Positions 1 to 7,718 of a stretch of DNA of 21,513 nucleotides are shown here, in pieces. Both the position numbers and the translations under genes were made by a program. The notes under the pieces were generated by a model. The model made no database searches. It had not been told where the DNA came from and was given only the letters and a program-made list of their open reading frames with translations. The DNA lies in NCBI GenBank assembly GCA_031268395.1, contig JAIRXI010000182.1:1-21513 (forward strand), given 5' to 3'. This stretch comes from Tannerella sp. GTDB taxonomy: Bacteria > Bacteroidota > Bacteroidia > Bacteroidales > Tannerellaceae. Within the stretch, counting starts at the first letter, position 1; every line of letters starts with the position of its first letter.

Positions 1-46
1 ATGAATGCCCTGACGGGCAACCCCCGTTCATCGTTCATCGTTAAGA

Positions 47-64
47 AAGGCTCCTGCCTTGCGC
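47..64. repeat. Solo copy of hairpin module A
   Basis: The sequence AAGGCTCCTGCCTTGCGC matches 21459-21476 in the right-end repeat and is the reverse complement of the module at 131-148. It is a small palindrome (AAGGC, loop TCCT, GCCTT). Facing the copy at 131-146, it could also form a longer local hairpin. It lies in gene-free DNA: nothing coding is supported from 1 to 387. Confidence 0.6.
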
Positions 65-83
65 TAATCTCGCATATACATAT

Positions 84-182
84 TTTGTTCGGATTGTGTC
101 TCACGCGATGCACGCTGCATGGTTGCGGCACAAGGCAGGAGCCTTGCTTTTAACACGACGTAGCGGGACGCTACGCCGAGCA
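84..182. repeat. Left-end composite REP-like repeat (modules A and B)
   Basis: This is an inverted counterpart of 21423-21513. Positions 116-181 match the right copy over 66 bases with one mismatch (A at 130). Similarity continues leftward to 84 with a small indel. Two palindromes lie inside: module A at 131-146 (CAAGGC, loop AGGA, GCCTTG) and module B at 159-175 (CGTAGCG, loop GGA, CGCTACG), joined by a T/A-rich linker. Two adjacent short GC-rich hairpins in intergenic DNA resemble REP/BIME-type elements. No REP-associated transposase is present in the window, so that class is inference. Confidence 0.75.
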
Positions 183-184
183 GG

Positions 185-251
185 GCACGAAGCAATCGCC
201 GAAGCGGGAAGCCCGAAGCAATCCGTACCCGGTTTGGCGATTGCTTCGTGC
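185..251. repeat. Palindromic element with 16-bp perfect arms
   Basis: The left arm 185-200 (GCACGAAGCAATCGCC) and right arm 236-251 are exact reverse complements separated by 35 bases. The loop contains a partial third copy of the arm (GAAGCAATCC near 214). The right flank CTCGCCATGACG resembles dispersed GAAGCAATC-type palindromes known from many bacterial genomes. That link is from memory, not a search. The right-end copy of the flanking repeat lacks this module, so it looks like an insertion within the composite repeat. Confidence 0.65.
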
Positions 252-265
252 CTCGCCATGACGAC

Positions 266-370
266 CCCTGGCCGGGACGGGTTGACGGGCGGATATTCCG
301 TTTGCGGCCGGCAGGCAGTCTTCTCACCCGGACACGTCAGCGAAAACGGCTAATGGAATGTTGGGATAAT
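266..370. repeat. Left-end composite repeat, module C and tail
   Basis: This is the inverted counterpart of about 21226-21305. The shared blocks, in order, are CCCTGGCCGGGACGGG (266-281), CCGGCAGG (308-315), CCGGACACG (328-336), CTAATGGA (350-357) and ATGTTGGG (358-365). Short indels separate the two copies. It directly follows the palindrome at 185-251 and stops just before the end of the first gene. Confidence 0.65.
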
Positions 371-387
371 TTTCAACTTTCCCGACC

Positions 388-1233
388 TCACTTTTCCTGT
401 ACCAGGTCGACGACGACCGGCAGATGGTCGGACGGGAAACGCAACTCTTTGAAGTCGGTCAGGACGGCGTATTTCAAGACCGTGAAGTCGCCCTTGCTGA
501 CAAAAACGTAGTCGATGCGGCCGGTCAGGGAGGCGTCCTGTTTGAAACCGTTAAACGTGCCGGTCGGGCCGTAGGGCGGCATCCGGGTGACTTCATACGA
601 GTCGTTCAGCAGCGAGCGCATGGTTTGAATCTGTTCCATTTCGGGCGTGGAGTTGAAGTCACCCGTGCAGATGACCGGCTGCCGCCCGGCGATTTCGGTG
701 ATTTTCTTGACCATCAGTTTTCCGGATTCGCGCCGTGCGATCACGCCCTGATGGTCGAAATGCACGTTGAAGAAATAAAATGTCTTTCCGCTCTGCCGGT
801 CGCTGAATTTCGCCCACGAACAGATCCGGTTGCAGCAGGTGGCGTCCCAGCCCAGTCCGGGCGTGTCGGGCGTCTCGCGCAACCAGAAATCGCCCGATTC
901 CAGTATCTCGAAGCGGGCGGTTTTGTAGTGTATCGCCGAATGTTCGCCGGCATCCGTACCGGCGTCGCGTCCGCGCCCGGTATAAGCATATCCGGGCATT
1001 TCGTTCAGGAAGTTCAACTGGTCGAGCATTCCTTCCTGCGTCCCGAAAATGTCGATGTCATGGTACAGGATCAGCGCTTTCACGTTTTCTTTCCGGTTCG
1101 GCCAGGAATTGACGCCGTCGTTAGCGGAACTGTTTCGCAGGTTGTATGTGCCGACGCGCATCCCGTTTTCCTGTCCCGCCGCCTGCAGACACAGCAGGCT
1201 CATGCATAAAATTACAATTGTCTTCATCTTCAT
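388..1233 (-). CDS. Exported endonuclease/exonuclease/phosphatase (EEP) family protein
   Basis: The 281-residue protein has a signal peptide (hydrophobic residues 5-18, likely cleavage near AAGQ at 18-21) and then a complete EEP (DNase I-like) fold. Visible motifs are NLR (31-33), GTQE with the metal-binding Glu (64-67), HFDHQG (158-163), GDFN (191-194), IDYVF (240-244) and SDHLPV (268-273). The catalytic His/Asp/Asn set therefore looks intact. The family hydrolyses phosphodiester or phosphomonoester bonds in nucleic acids, phosphoinositides or sphingomyelin; the substrate here cannot be told. The signal peptide suggests periplasmic or surface action. The start lies 6 bases after the stop of the calcium ATPase gene, so the two are probably co-transcribed. 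An in-frame second Met at residue 3 is an alternative start. No clear terminator follows. Confidence 0.9.
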   Translation of the reverse strand: MKMKTIVILCMSLLCLQAAGQENGMRVGTYNLRNSSANDGVNSWPNRKENVKALILYHDIDIFGTQEGMLDQLNFLNEMPGYAYTGRGRDAGTDAGEHSAIHYKTARFEILESGDFWLRETPDTPGLGWDATCCNRICSWAKFSDRQSGKTFYFFNVHFDHQGVIARRESGKLMVKKITEIAGRQPVICTGDFNSTPEMEQIQTMRSLLNDSYEVTRMPPYGPTGTFNGFKQDASLTGRIDYVFVSKGDFTVLKYAVLTDFKELRFPSDHLPVVVDLVQEK

Positions 1234-1239
1234 TCTGTT

Positions 1240-3921
1240 TTATTTTCGTATCATTCTCAACACTTCTCCGATCCACAGCACGACGGACGTCGCTCCGAGG
1301 ATGATTCCCCAGTCGACCGGCTTCAGGGGGACGACGCTGAACATCTCTCCCCCGACAGTCACGATGAGCCACTGTCCTGCCAGGATGACCGCTGCTATGG
1401 ACAGAAAACCCTTGCACTCGCTCAGGTAGGCGAAGGCCGATTTGCCCGTCATGAAGGCTTTGGCGTTAAACATGTTCCAGAATTGCAACATGACAAAAAT
1501 GGTAAAAAACAGGGCCAGTTCGTCGGGCGACAGTCCGTTGCCCGGGCTGAAATTGAAGAAGTTCCGTCCGAACTCGGCCAGGCTGAACTGCGTCAGCGAA
1601 GTGATTTCCGCGTGTTTGAAATACTGGAGCAGGCCAAAGAGCAGCGCCACAAAGAGGATGCCCACGCTCAGGATGCTTTTTCCCATCGACCGGCTGATGA
1701 TGTGGTCGGACGTTTTCCGGGGTTTTTCGTTCATCACTTTCGGATTGGGCGGCAGGGAGGCCAGCGCCAGCGCCGCAAAGGTATCCATGATCAGATTCAC
1801 CCACAGCATCTGCGTCACCGTGAGCGGCGATTCCGTGCCGAGGAAGGCGCCGATCAGGACGATCAGACAGGCGGCCACGTTGATGGTCATCTGGAACAGG
1901 ATAAAGCGCTGGATGTTCTGATAGAGCGACCGCCCCCACATAACCGCGCGGGAAATGCTGCTGAACGAGTTGTCCAGGATGGTGATGTCGCTTGCTTCCT
2001 TGGCGACGGAGGTGCCGTCGCCCATCGAAAGCCCTACCTGCGCGGCATTCAGCGCGGGGGCGTCGTTCGTCCCGTCGCCGGTGACGGCCACGACCTGGTC
2101 TTGCTGCTGCAGCAGCCGTACCAGCCGCTGCTTGTCCATCGGACGGGCGCGGGAAAGGATTTTCATCGGAATGATCCTTTCCGACAGTTCCCGGTCGGAC
2201 ATGGCGGCAAACTCGGTTCCGGAAAGGTGGTGCGCGTCCGGTTCATTCTCTTGCCAGAGGCCGATCTGACGGCCGATTTCCCGGGCCGTTCCCGGCGTGT
2301 CGCCCGTGACGATCTTGATGCTGATGCCCGCATTCAGGCAGTTTTTCACGGCTTCGGGCACCTCGGCGCGGATGGGGTCGGAGATGGCGGCAATCCCCAG
2401 GAATTGCAGCCGGAGATCGGGCGACAGGTGGCCTTCACGGATGCATGTTTCATCATCCGTCAGTATCCGGCAGGCAAAGCCCAGCGTGCGCATGGCCTGA
2501 TTCTGGTATTGCAGGAGCTGCGACTGGATTTCCGATTCGCCGACCGGCAGGTCGTCGCACATCGAAAGCACGATCTCGGGCGCGCCCTTCACATACAGTA
2601 CCTTCTTCCCCAGGCGCGGCGAATGTACGACCGTTGCCATGTATTTGCGTTCGGTCGAGAACGTCAGCTGTTCCACGACTTCCGCCTCTTCGCGCAGGGG
2701 CAGGTAGTTGATGCGGTTGTCGTGCAGCCAGAGCAGCAGGGCGCCTTCGGTCGGGTTGCCCAGCGCGCGGACCCTGGCCGGGTCGGAAAAGTCGAGATAG
2801 GCCGTGGAATTGACGGCGATGCCTTCCTTCATTATATCCGTAATGCCGTCGCTGCCATAAAACCGGGTTTCGTAGATTTTCATCTGGTTTTGCGTGAGGG
2901 TACCGGTTTTGTCGGTGCAGATCACGGTGGCCGCGCCCATGGTTTCGCAGGCGTGCATCTTGCGGACCAGATTGTTGGTGGAAAGCATCCGTTTCATGCT
3001 CAGCGCCAGACTCAGGGTGACGGACATCGGAAGGCCTTCCGGGACGGCTACTACAATCACCGTAACGGCAATCATGACGGTCTTCAGCAGGTAGCTGCCA
3101 AACGCAATCCATTCGAAAGATTCCAGTCCGACGAAATAGCCTGTCATGCGTCCGATTACAATCAGGCCGGCAATGGCATAGCTTGCGTTGGTGATCAGGC
3201 CGGCCAGCCTGTCCAGCTGCCGGTTGAGCGGCGTTTCGACGCTGCTGTCGATCTGGGCGCCTTCGTAGACCTGTCCGTATTCGGTAGCGTCGCCCACCTT
3301 CAACACCCGCATGATGCCATGCCCGTCGGCCACGGTCGTGCCTTTCAGGGCATGGTTGGAGGGGTAGGTGGCCTCGCTGTCGAAGTCGGCGGGGCGGGTC
3401 GTCTTTTTGATCACCGGCTCGCCGGTGAGCGTAGATTCATTGATTTGCAGGGAGACGGCTTCCCGCAGTTCGCCGTCGGCCGGCACTTCTTCGCCGGTTT
3501 CCAGAATCACGATGTCGCCCACTACGACTTCTTTTTTGGCTATCTGGCAGATGTTGCCATTGCGAATCACTTTCACCCGCGTGTCGTCGTTGACCCTGTT
3601 CAGCACCTCGAACTTTCTGTTGGCGCTCAGCTCAAAGCAGAAGCCGACCACCGTTGCCAGCAACACGGCTGTCAGAATGCCGGCCGGCTCGAAAAAGACG
3701 CTTATGCCTCCATGTCCCGAAAAGAAATCGTAGCATGACACGCCGATCGACAGCGCCAGCGCCACAAGTAAAATGATAATAATCGGGTCGGTAAATTTTT
3801 CGAGAAATGCTTTCCAAAGCGGTTCCTTCTCTGGAGGGGTCAGGATATTTTCCCCATGCAGCCTGCGGCTCTCGACAACCTGAGTTTCGGACAGGCCCGT
3901 GTAATGATGTTTATGTTCCAT
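1240..3921 (-). CDS. Calcium-translocating P-type ATPase, PMCA type
   Basis: The 893-residue protein is a full-length P2-type cation ATPase: N-terminal cation-ATPase domain (1-60), actuator with TGE (166-168), PEGLP in the ion-binding M4 helix (294-298), phosphorylation motif DKTGTLT (337-343), nucleotide-binding KGAPE (445-449), hinge TGDGTNDAP (614-622), and M6 motif NLIMDTFAALALA (709-721). The M6 sequence is the plasma-membrane calcium pump form, so calcium export from the cytoplasm driven by ATP is likely. C-terminal helices run to about residue 890. There is no long regulatory tail like that of eukaryotic PMCA. It is the first gene of a probable two-gene unit with the EEP protein downstream. 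Na+ or Mn2+ transport cannot be fully excluded from sequence alone. Confidence 0.94.
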   Translation of the reverse strand: MEHKHHYTGLSETQVVESRRLHGENILTPPEKEPLWKAFLEKFTDPIIIILLVALALSIGVSCYDFFSGHGGISVFFEPAGILTAVLLATVVGFCFELSANRKFEVLNRVNDDTRVKVIRNGNICQIAKKEVVVGDIVILETGEEVPADGELREAVSLQINESTLTGEPVIKKTTRPADFDSEATYPSNHALKGTTVADGHGIMRVLKVGDATEYGQVYEGAQIDSSVETPLNRQLDRLAGLITNASYAIAGLIVIGRMTGYFVGLESFEWIAFGSYLLKTVMIAVTVIVVAVPEGLPMSVTLSLALSMKRMLSTNNLVRKMHACETMGAATVICTDKTGTLTQNQMKIYETRFYGSDGITDIMKEGIAVNSTAYLDFSDPARVRALGNPTEGALLLWLHDNRINYLPLREEAEVVEQLTFSTERKYMATVVHSPRLGKKVLYVKGAPEIVLSMCDDLPVGESEIQSQLLQYQNQAMRTLGFACRILTDDETCIREGHLSPDLRLQFLGIAAISDPIRAEVPEAVKNCLNAGISIKIVTGDTPGTAREIGRQIGLWQENEPDAHHLSGTEFAAMSDRELSERIIPMKILSRARPMDKQRLVRLLQQQDQVVAVTGDGTNDAPALNAAQVGLSMGDGTSVAKEASDITILDNSFSSISRAVMWGRSLYQNIQRFILFQMTINVAACLIVLIGAFLGTESPLTVTQMLWVNLIMDTFAALALASLPPNPKVMNEKPRKTSDHIISRSMGKSILSVGILFVALLFGLLQYFKHAEITSLTQFSLAEFGRNFFNFSPGNGLSPDELALFFTIFVMLQFWNMFNAKAFMTGKSAFAYLSECKGFLSIAAVILAGQWLIVTVGGEMFSVVPLKPVDWGIILGATSVVLWIGEVLRMIRK

Positions 3922-3989
3922 TTCAAATTTATTTAGTAATCAATATCGTTTCCCTGATTCAGACTGTTCGTCAGTCCTGTTAGGCGCGG

Positions 3990-3997
3990 CAAAGTAA
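3990..3997 (-). promoter_or_regulatory. Possible -7 element for the calcium ATPase gene
   Basis: Read on the minus strand this is TTACTTTG, one mismatch from TAnnTTTG, about 70 bases upstream of the ATPase start. I see no convincing TTG at the expected -33 distance, so this is weak. Confidence 0.3.
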
Positions 3998-4040
3998 GTA
4001 ATAATTTCGGAATATGCCGCATTCTCCATTGAATCGGCGG

Positions 4041-4193
4041 CCGGACACGACAGGGCGAACGGCGAATGGTCATTCAGGGAGAAACGTTCCACTGGAGGAA
4101 AACAGTCCGGCACATTTCGTCCCGGCGCCCGGTGGCGGCGGGGACAGCCCGATGATACACCTTCGTGCCGCATGGTTTGTGGAACGAAGAACG
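4041..4193. repeat. Internal fragment of the end-repeat family
   Basis: Positions 4041-4069 carry CCGGACACGACAGGG followed by a variant of the GCTAATGG tail, matching the minus strand of the right-end repeat and the plus strand at 328-357. A GTCCC...GGGAC palindrome (about 4110-4144) resembles module C. Positions 4174-4193 (GGTTTGTGGAACGAAGAACG) match 20553-20572 with three differences. This fills most of the 309-base gap between the thioredoxin and calcium ATPase genes, where I see no coding sequence. Confidence 0.5.
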
Positions 4194-4230
4194 GGTTCAT
4201 CATGCATCGCTGTTTCCAGTTCACGGGCGT

Positions 4231-4755
4231 TTACATGGCCGGCGCTGCCAGCGCATTGTCAATCATCCGCAGGATGCGCTTAAATTCCGCCGGCCGGTAG
4301 CCTTTGGCGACAAAAAGGATTTTTCCGTCCCTGTCGATCAGGTAGGAACGGGGGATGAATTGCGTGGCAAAGGAGGCATAAATCTGCCGGTTTTTGTCGG
4401 GATACAGCGGGAAACTGAAGCCTTTCCTTGCGTTGTATTCAGCCAGTTCGGCATCCGAATGTTCGCGCCCGATAACAAGCAGGACAAAATCGGAATCCCG
4501 CCCATATTTCGGCCAGAGCGTCTTTTCCATCTCCGCCAATTCCGCCTGGCAGGGCGGACACCATGTGGCAAAGAAATTGACCAGCATCACTTTCCCGCTG
4601 AAAAGCGAAGACGGCATTTCGGTTCCGTCGTCCCGGACGATGGTGAAGGCGGGCGCCGGATCGTCCAGATACACCACATCCGTCGTATCCCGCTGCGCCT
4701 TTCCGGAGAGCGAAAACGCCATCGCCAGACTCACCGCGCAAACGAACTTTTTCAT
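4231..4755 (-). CDS. Exported TlpA/ResA-like thioredoxin-fold protein
   Basis: The 174-residue protein has an N-terminal signal peptide (2-20, ending SGKAQ) and one thioredoxin-like domain. The active site is WCPPC (65-69), preceded by LVNFFAT, with the expected cis-proline in QFIPRSYLID (132-141). This matches the AhpC/TSA-TlpA family of envelope thiol-disulfide oxidoreductases, which reduce or isomerise disulfides in exported proteins or apocytochromes. The likely location is the periplasm, or anchored by an uncleaved signal. The start overlaps the iorB stop by four bases (ATGA), so translation is probably coupled to iorB. That partnership is unexpected, since IorAB is cytosolic. The specific substrate is unknown. 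Confidence 0.88.
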   Translation of the reverse strand: MKKFVCAVSLAMAFSLSGKAQRDTTDVVYLDDPAPAFTIVRDDGTEMPSSLFSGKVMLVNFFATWCPPCQAELAEMEKTLWPKYGRDSDFVLLVIGREHSDAELAEYNARKGFSFPLYPDKNRQIYASFATQFIPRSYLIDRDGKILFVAKGYRPAEFKRILRMIDNALAAPAM

Positions 4756-5342
4756 GACGGCTGTCCCCCGGTTTGCGCCACGTCGTAACCCGCCTTCAGC
4801 GCTTTCAGGTTCAGTGCGACGACCTCTTCGCCCTTGCGCCCGAATATCGAGCGGATGCCTTCGGCGATTTTTTCATACCCGATCCCCAGGAAAGGCGTGG
4901 AAGCGCCCAGCATGACGATGTTGGCCGTTCGCAGCGAGCCGGCCTCTCTTGCGATAGCTTCGACGTCGAGGAGAACGCGGTTGGGCAGCTTGAGCAGTTC
5001 ATCCATGATTTTCTCCATTTCAGGGTAGTTCGGGATGTTGACGAACGGCCGGATGTTCGTCACCAGCCAGCCGTCTTCCCGCAGGTAAGGCAGGTAGCGG
5101 AGACTTTCCATCGGTTCGAGGGAGAGGATCAGGCTGGCCTGTCCCAACGGGATCAGGTCGGAGGCAACCGGCCTGTCGGACAGGCGCAGATTCGACTGTA
5201 CGTCGCCGCCGCGCTGACTCATGCCGTGCACCTCGGACTGTTTCATGTATAACCCTTCTTTCAGGGCGGCCTCGCCGATGACGGCGGCAATTGACAGGAT
5301 GCCCTGTCCGCCGACGCCGGACAGGATGATATCGGTTTTCAT
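4752..5342 (-). CDS. iorB: Indolepyruvate ferredoxin oxidoreductase beta subunit
   Basis: The 196-residue protein is a gamma-type pyruvate:ferredoxin oxidoreductase domain. The N-terminus MKTDIILSGVGGQGILS is the family signature, and HGMSQRGGDVQS (39-50) is also typical. With IorA it oxidatively decarboxylates aryl pyruvates (indolepyruvate, phenylpyruvate and similar) to aryl-acetyl-CoA, passing electrons to ferredoxin. An upstream in-frame Met at 5387 exists, but the start at 5342 is preferred: it matches the family N-terminus, and its A is the last base of the iorA stop (TAATG), a standard coupling arrangement. Its own stop overlaps the thioredoxin-like gene by four bases. Confidence 0.92.
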   Translation of the reverse strand: MKTDIILSGVGGQGILSIAAVIGEAALKEGLYMKQSEVHGMSQRGGDVQSNLRLSDRPVASDLIPLGQASLILSLEPMESLRYLPYLREDGWLVTNIRPFVNIPNYPEMEKIMDELLKLPNRVLLDVEAIAREAGSLRTANIVMLGASTPFLGIGYEKIAEGIRSIFGRKGEEVVALNLKALKAGYDVAQTGGQPS

Positions 5343-6940
5343 TACTGCTTTGCTTTTTTCTTTTTTCCGGTTAGCGTCTGGATACATTCGCGCCGGGGGA
5401 TAATCACGGATACGCCCGGGTAAGCGATTTCTTCGCGGATGACAGTCTTCATCTCCTCAAAATTCTTTTTCAGCGGGACGAGCGTGCGGACATGTTCCGC
5501 AGCCACGCCGAGGCCTTTGCAGATGGCTTCGAGGCGTCCCGTGCCGGCCGAATCCTGTCCGCCGGTCATGGCCGTTGTTTCGTTGTCGGAAATAAGGATT
5601 GTCACATGGCTGTTTTCGTTGACGCAGTCCAGCAGGCCGGTCATGCCGGAATGGGTGAACGTGGAGTCGCCGATAACGGCTACGGACGGATGGATGCCGG
5701 CGTTCGAGGCGCCTCTGGCCATTGTGATGGAGGCGCCCATGTCGATACAACTGTCTATCGCGCGGAAGGGCGGCAGCGCTCCCAGCGTGTAGCAGCCGAT
5801 GTCGCTGAATACCTTCGGCGCATCATATTCTTTCAGCACCTCGTTCAGGGCGTCGTACACGTCCCTGTGCCCGCAGCCCTGGCACAGGGCGGGCGGACGC
5901 GGCTCGACCACTTCGGGAACGGCATAGCGGGAACGTATTTCCCGGCCAAGCGCCTTTCCGACCAGATCGGGCGTGAGTTCTCCGTCGCGACGGAGCGTCC
6001 CGTCCAGCCGTCCCCTGACTTTCGGCCCGGTTCCCGCAAGCCCTTTCAGCTGTTCTTCGACTACGGGATAGCCTTCTTCAAAGACAATGATTTCTTGACA
6101 TTCTTCCGCCAGTTTCCGGATCCACCGGAGGGGTAGGGGATACTGGCAGATTTTCAGCACGGGATGTTCAAATCCGTCGGGATAATTTTCCGATACGTAA
6201 TTGAAGGCAATGCCGGTTGCGAGGATGCCCGTCCGTTTGTCGGGCGCGTCGAAATACCGGTTGTAGGCGGACGATTCGGACAAGGCGGTCATTTCTTCTT
6301 GTGCAGCCAGCAGTTTCCGGAAGCGTTGCCGTGCCAGGGCGGGCAGGAGGATATAGCGTTGCCGGCCGTCGGCAGGGCAGTTCAGCGGATTTTCCGGCTG
6401 CGGCGAACGTGTGGCGACGCCGGCACGCGAATGCGCCATCCGGGTGGTGATGCGCAGCAGGATGGGATAGCCCAGTTTCTCGGACATTCCGAAGCCTTCG
6501 TAGGTCATGTCGTAGGCCTCCTGCTGGCAGGAAGGCTCCAGCACGGGAAGCATCGCAAAACGGCCGTACATGCGGTTGTCCTGTTCGTTTTGGGAAGAAT
6601 GCATCGAAGGGTCGTCGGCCGTGACGACGATCATGCCGCCCTGAATCCCGCTCATGGCGGCATTCATGAAACAGTCGGCGGCGACGTTCAGTCCGACATG
6701 TTTCATGCAGCAAAGCGCCCGTTTACCTGCATAACTCATTCCCAGCGCGGCCTCCATCGCCGTCTTTTCATTGGTGCACCAGCGGCTGTGAATCCCCCGT
6801 TCCCGTGCGACGGCCGACTGCTGGATGTATTCGGTTATTTCCGTCGACGGCGTGCCCGGATAGGAATATACACCGGACAAGCCTGCATCTACAGCCGCCT
6901 GGGCGATGGCTTCATCACCCAAAAACAATCGTTGTTCCAT
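5342..6940 (-). CDS. iorA: Indolepyruvate ferredoxin oxidoreductase alpha subunit, no C-terminal ferredoxin domain
   Basis: The 532-residue protein is the thiamine-diphosphate-dependent catalytic subunit. The N-terminal pyrimidine-binding domain shows SYPGTPSTEI (26-35) and NEKTAMEAALGMSYAG (57-72). The C-terminal half has CQGCGHRD (353-360), the ThDP/Mg site GDSTFTHSG (about 424-432) and DNETTAMTGG (about 452-461). Canonical IorA is roughly 600 residues or more and ends in a domain binding two [4Fe-4S] clusters. This one stops at a Lys-rich tail (GKKKKAKQ), with no CxxCxxC clusters. I believe shorter forms occur in other Bacteroidales, so this need not be damage. It is the first gene of iorA-iorB-thioredoxin. 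The role is probably aromatic amino acid fermentation or, in reverse, synthesis. Confidence 0.93.
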   Translation of the reverse strand: MEQRLFLGDEAIAQAAVDAGLSGVYSYPGTPSTEITEYIQQSAVARERGIHSRWCTNEKTAMEAALGMSYAGKRALCCMKHVGLNVAADCFMNAAMSGIQGGMIVVTADDPSMHSSQNEQDNRMYGRFAMLPVLEPSCQQEAYDMTYEGFGMSEKLGYPILLRITTRMAHSRAGVATRSPQPENPLNCPADGRQRYILLPALARQRFRKLLAAQEEMTALSESSAYNRYFDAPDKRTGILATGIAFNYVSENYPDGFEHPVLKICQYPLPLRWIRKLAEECQEIIVFEEGYPVVEEQLKGLAGTGPKVRGRLDGTLRRDGELTPDLVGKALGREIRSRYAVPEVVEPRPPALCQGCGHRDVYDALNEVLKEYDAPKVFSDIGCYTLGALPPFRAIDSCIDMGASITMARGASNAGIHPSVAVIGDSTFTHSGMTGLLDCVNENSHVTILISDNETTAMTGGQDSAGTGRLEAICKGLGVAAEHVRTLVPLKKNFEEMKTVIREEIAYPGVSVIIPRRECIQTLTGKKKKAKQ

Positions 6941-6962
6941 GTAGTTGGTTTTAAAATGCGCG

Positions 6963-6970
6963 CAAAGATA
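6963..6970 (-). promoter_or_regulatory. -7 promoter element for the iorAB operon
   Basis: Minus-strand TATCTTTG is a perfect TAnnTTTG match, ending 22 bases before the iorA ATG, which implies a short leader. No clear TTG lies exactly 19 bases upstream. Confidence 0.6.
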
Positions 6971-7069
6971 GCCCGGAAATCGCTTTCGTGCGAAAATTAG
7001 GCAGTTTTTAACTTCCGGGACACAATCTCCGCGCTACGGATTTCCCGGATAGAAACCCCGAATCCCGTT

Positions 7070-7699
7070 CTATCGTGTGAGTGAGATGTTCCGAAAAGCT
7101 ATTTTCCCGCCTTCGCTTTGCAGGCCGATGTGGCCCTCCTTCACGGGACTGGTTCCGACATTCTGGAGCACGCCGTTGATGTGGACCGTGATTTGCCCGT
7201 CCCTGACGACAATCCTGGCGCTGTTCCATTCACCGGCTGGCTTTTCGCTCGATTCACTCCGTTTTTTGACAGAGGGGAATTTGGGACGTTCCTGTCCCTC
7301 CGGCTGTTTGTATTCGGCCATCTCCGATCCGCCCAGCAAGACGAAGTCGCCCGCATAACCGGCGCGAAGCTGACATTCGATGCCGTTCGGGAACGGGTTT
7401 GTCGGGGCGGCGACAAGCAGGAATATCCCGCTGTTTGCCGGTTCGTCCGTCCAGCGCCATTCCGCTTCGAGTGTACAGTTTCCATACTTTTCTTTCGTAT
7501 ACATGTATCCCAGCGGCGAGCCTTGAATCAGGATGGTGCCGTCCTGTACGGAATAGACCCGGTCGGCCGGGACCTGGTCGCCTTCCACAACAAAATTCCA
7601 GTTTGAAAGGTCTTTTCCGTTGAACAGCATTTCCTTCCGCGTCTGTGTGCAGCCTGCGAAGACGCACGCCAGCACGATAATACCTGAAAACATTTTCAT
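7070..7699 (-). CDS. DUF1080 (3-keto-disaccharide hydrolase-like) lipoprotein
   Basis: The 209-residue protein starts with a lipoprotein signal; the lipobox is VFAGC, with the acylated Cys at 17. The rest is a single DUF1080 concanavalin-like beta-sandwich: LFNGKDLSNWNF (25-36), a central NSGIFLLVAAP segment, and the end GHIGLQSEGGKIAFRNISLTR typical of the family. Some members hydrolyse 3-keto-glycosides; others are carbohydrate-binding, so the function is only partly predictable. It should sit on the outer membrane or periplasmic face. It follows ettA by 19 bases and may be the last gene of that run. No convincing terminator is visible between its stop and the iorA promoter. Confidence 0.85.
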   Translation of the reverse strand: MKMFSGIIVLACVFAGCTQTRKEMLFNGKDLSNWNFVVEGDQVPADRVYSVQDGTILIQGSPLGYMYTKEKYGNCTLEAEWRWTDEPANSGIFLLVAAPTNPFPNGIECQLRAGYAGDFVLLGGSEMAEYKQPEGQERPKFPSVKKRSESSEKPAGEWNSARIVVRDGQITVHINGVLQNVGTSPVKEGHIGLQSEGGKIAFRNISLTR

Positions 7700-7718
7700 G
7701 ATTGCAATATATTAAAAA

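Noticed and set aside
1483..3738. 751-codon open frame on the plus strand opposite the calcium ATPase
   Set aside because: It is antisense to an intact ATPase with every family motif, and its translation shows no recognisable domain. Long antisense frames are expected in GC-rich coding DNA.
4087..4100. Possible parS half site (GTTCCACTGGAGG)
   Set aside because: Only the left half resembles parS; the right half is not palindromic to it.
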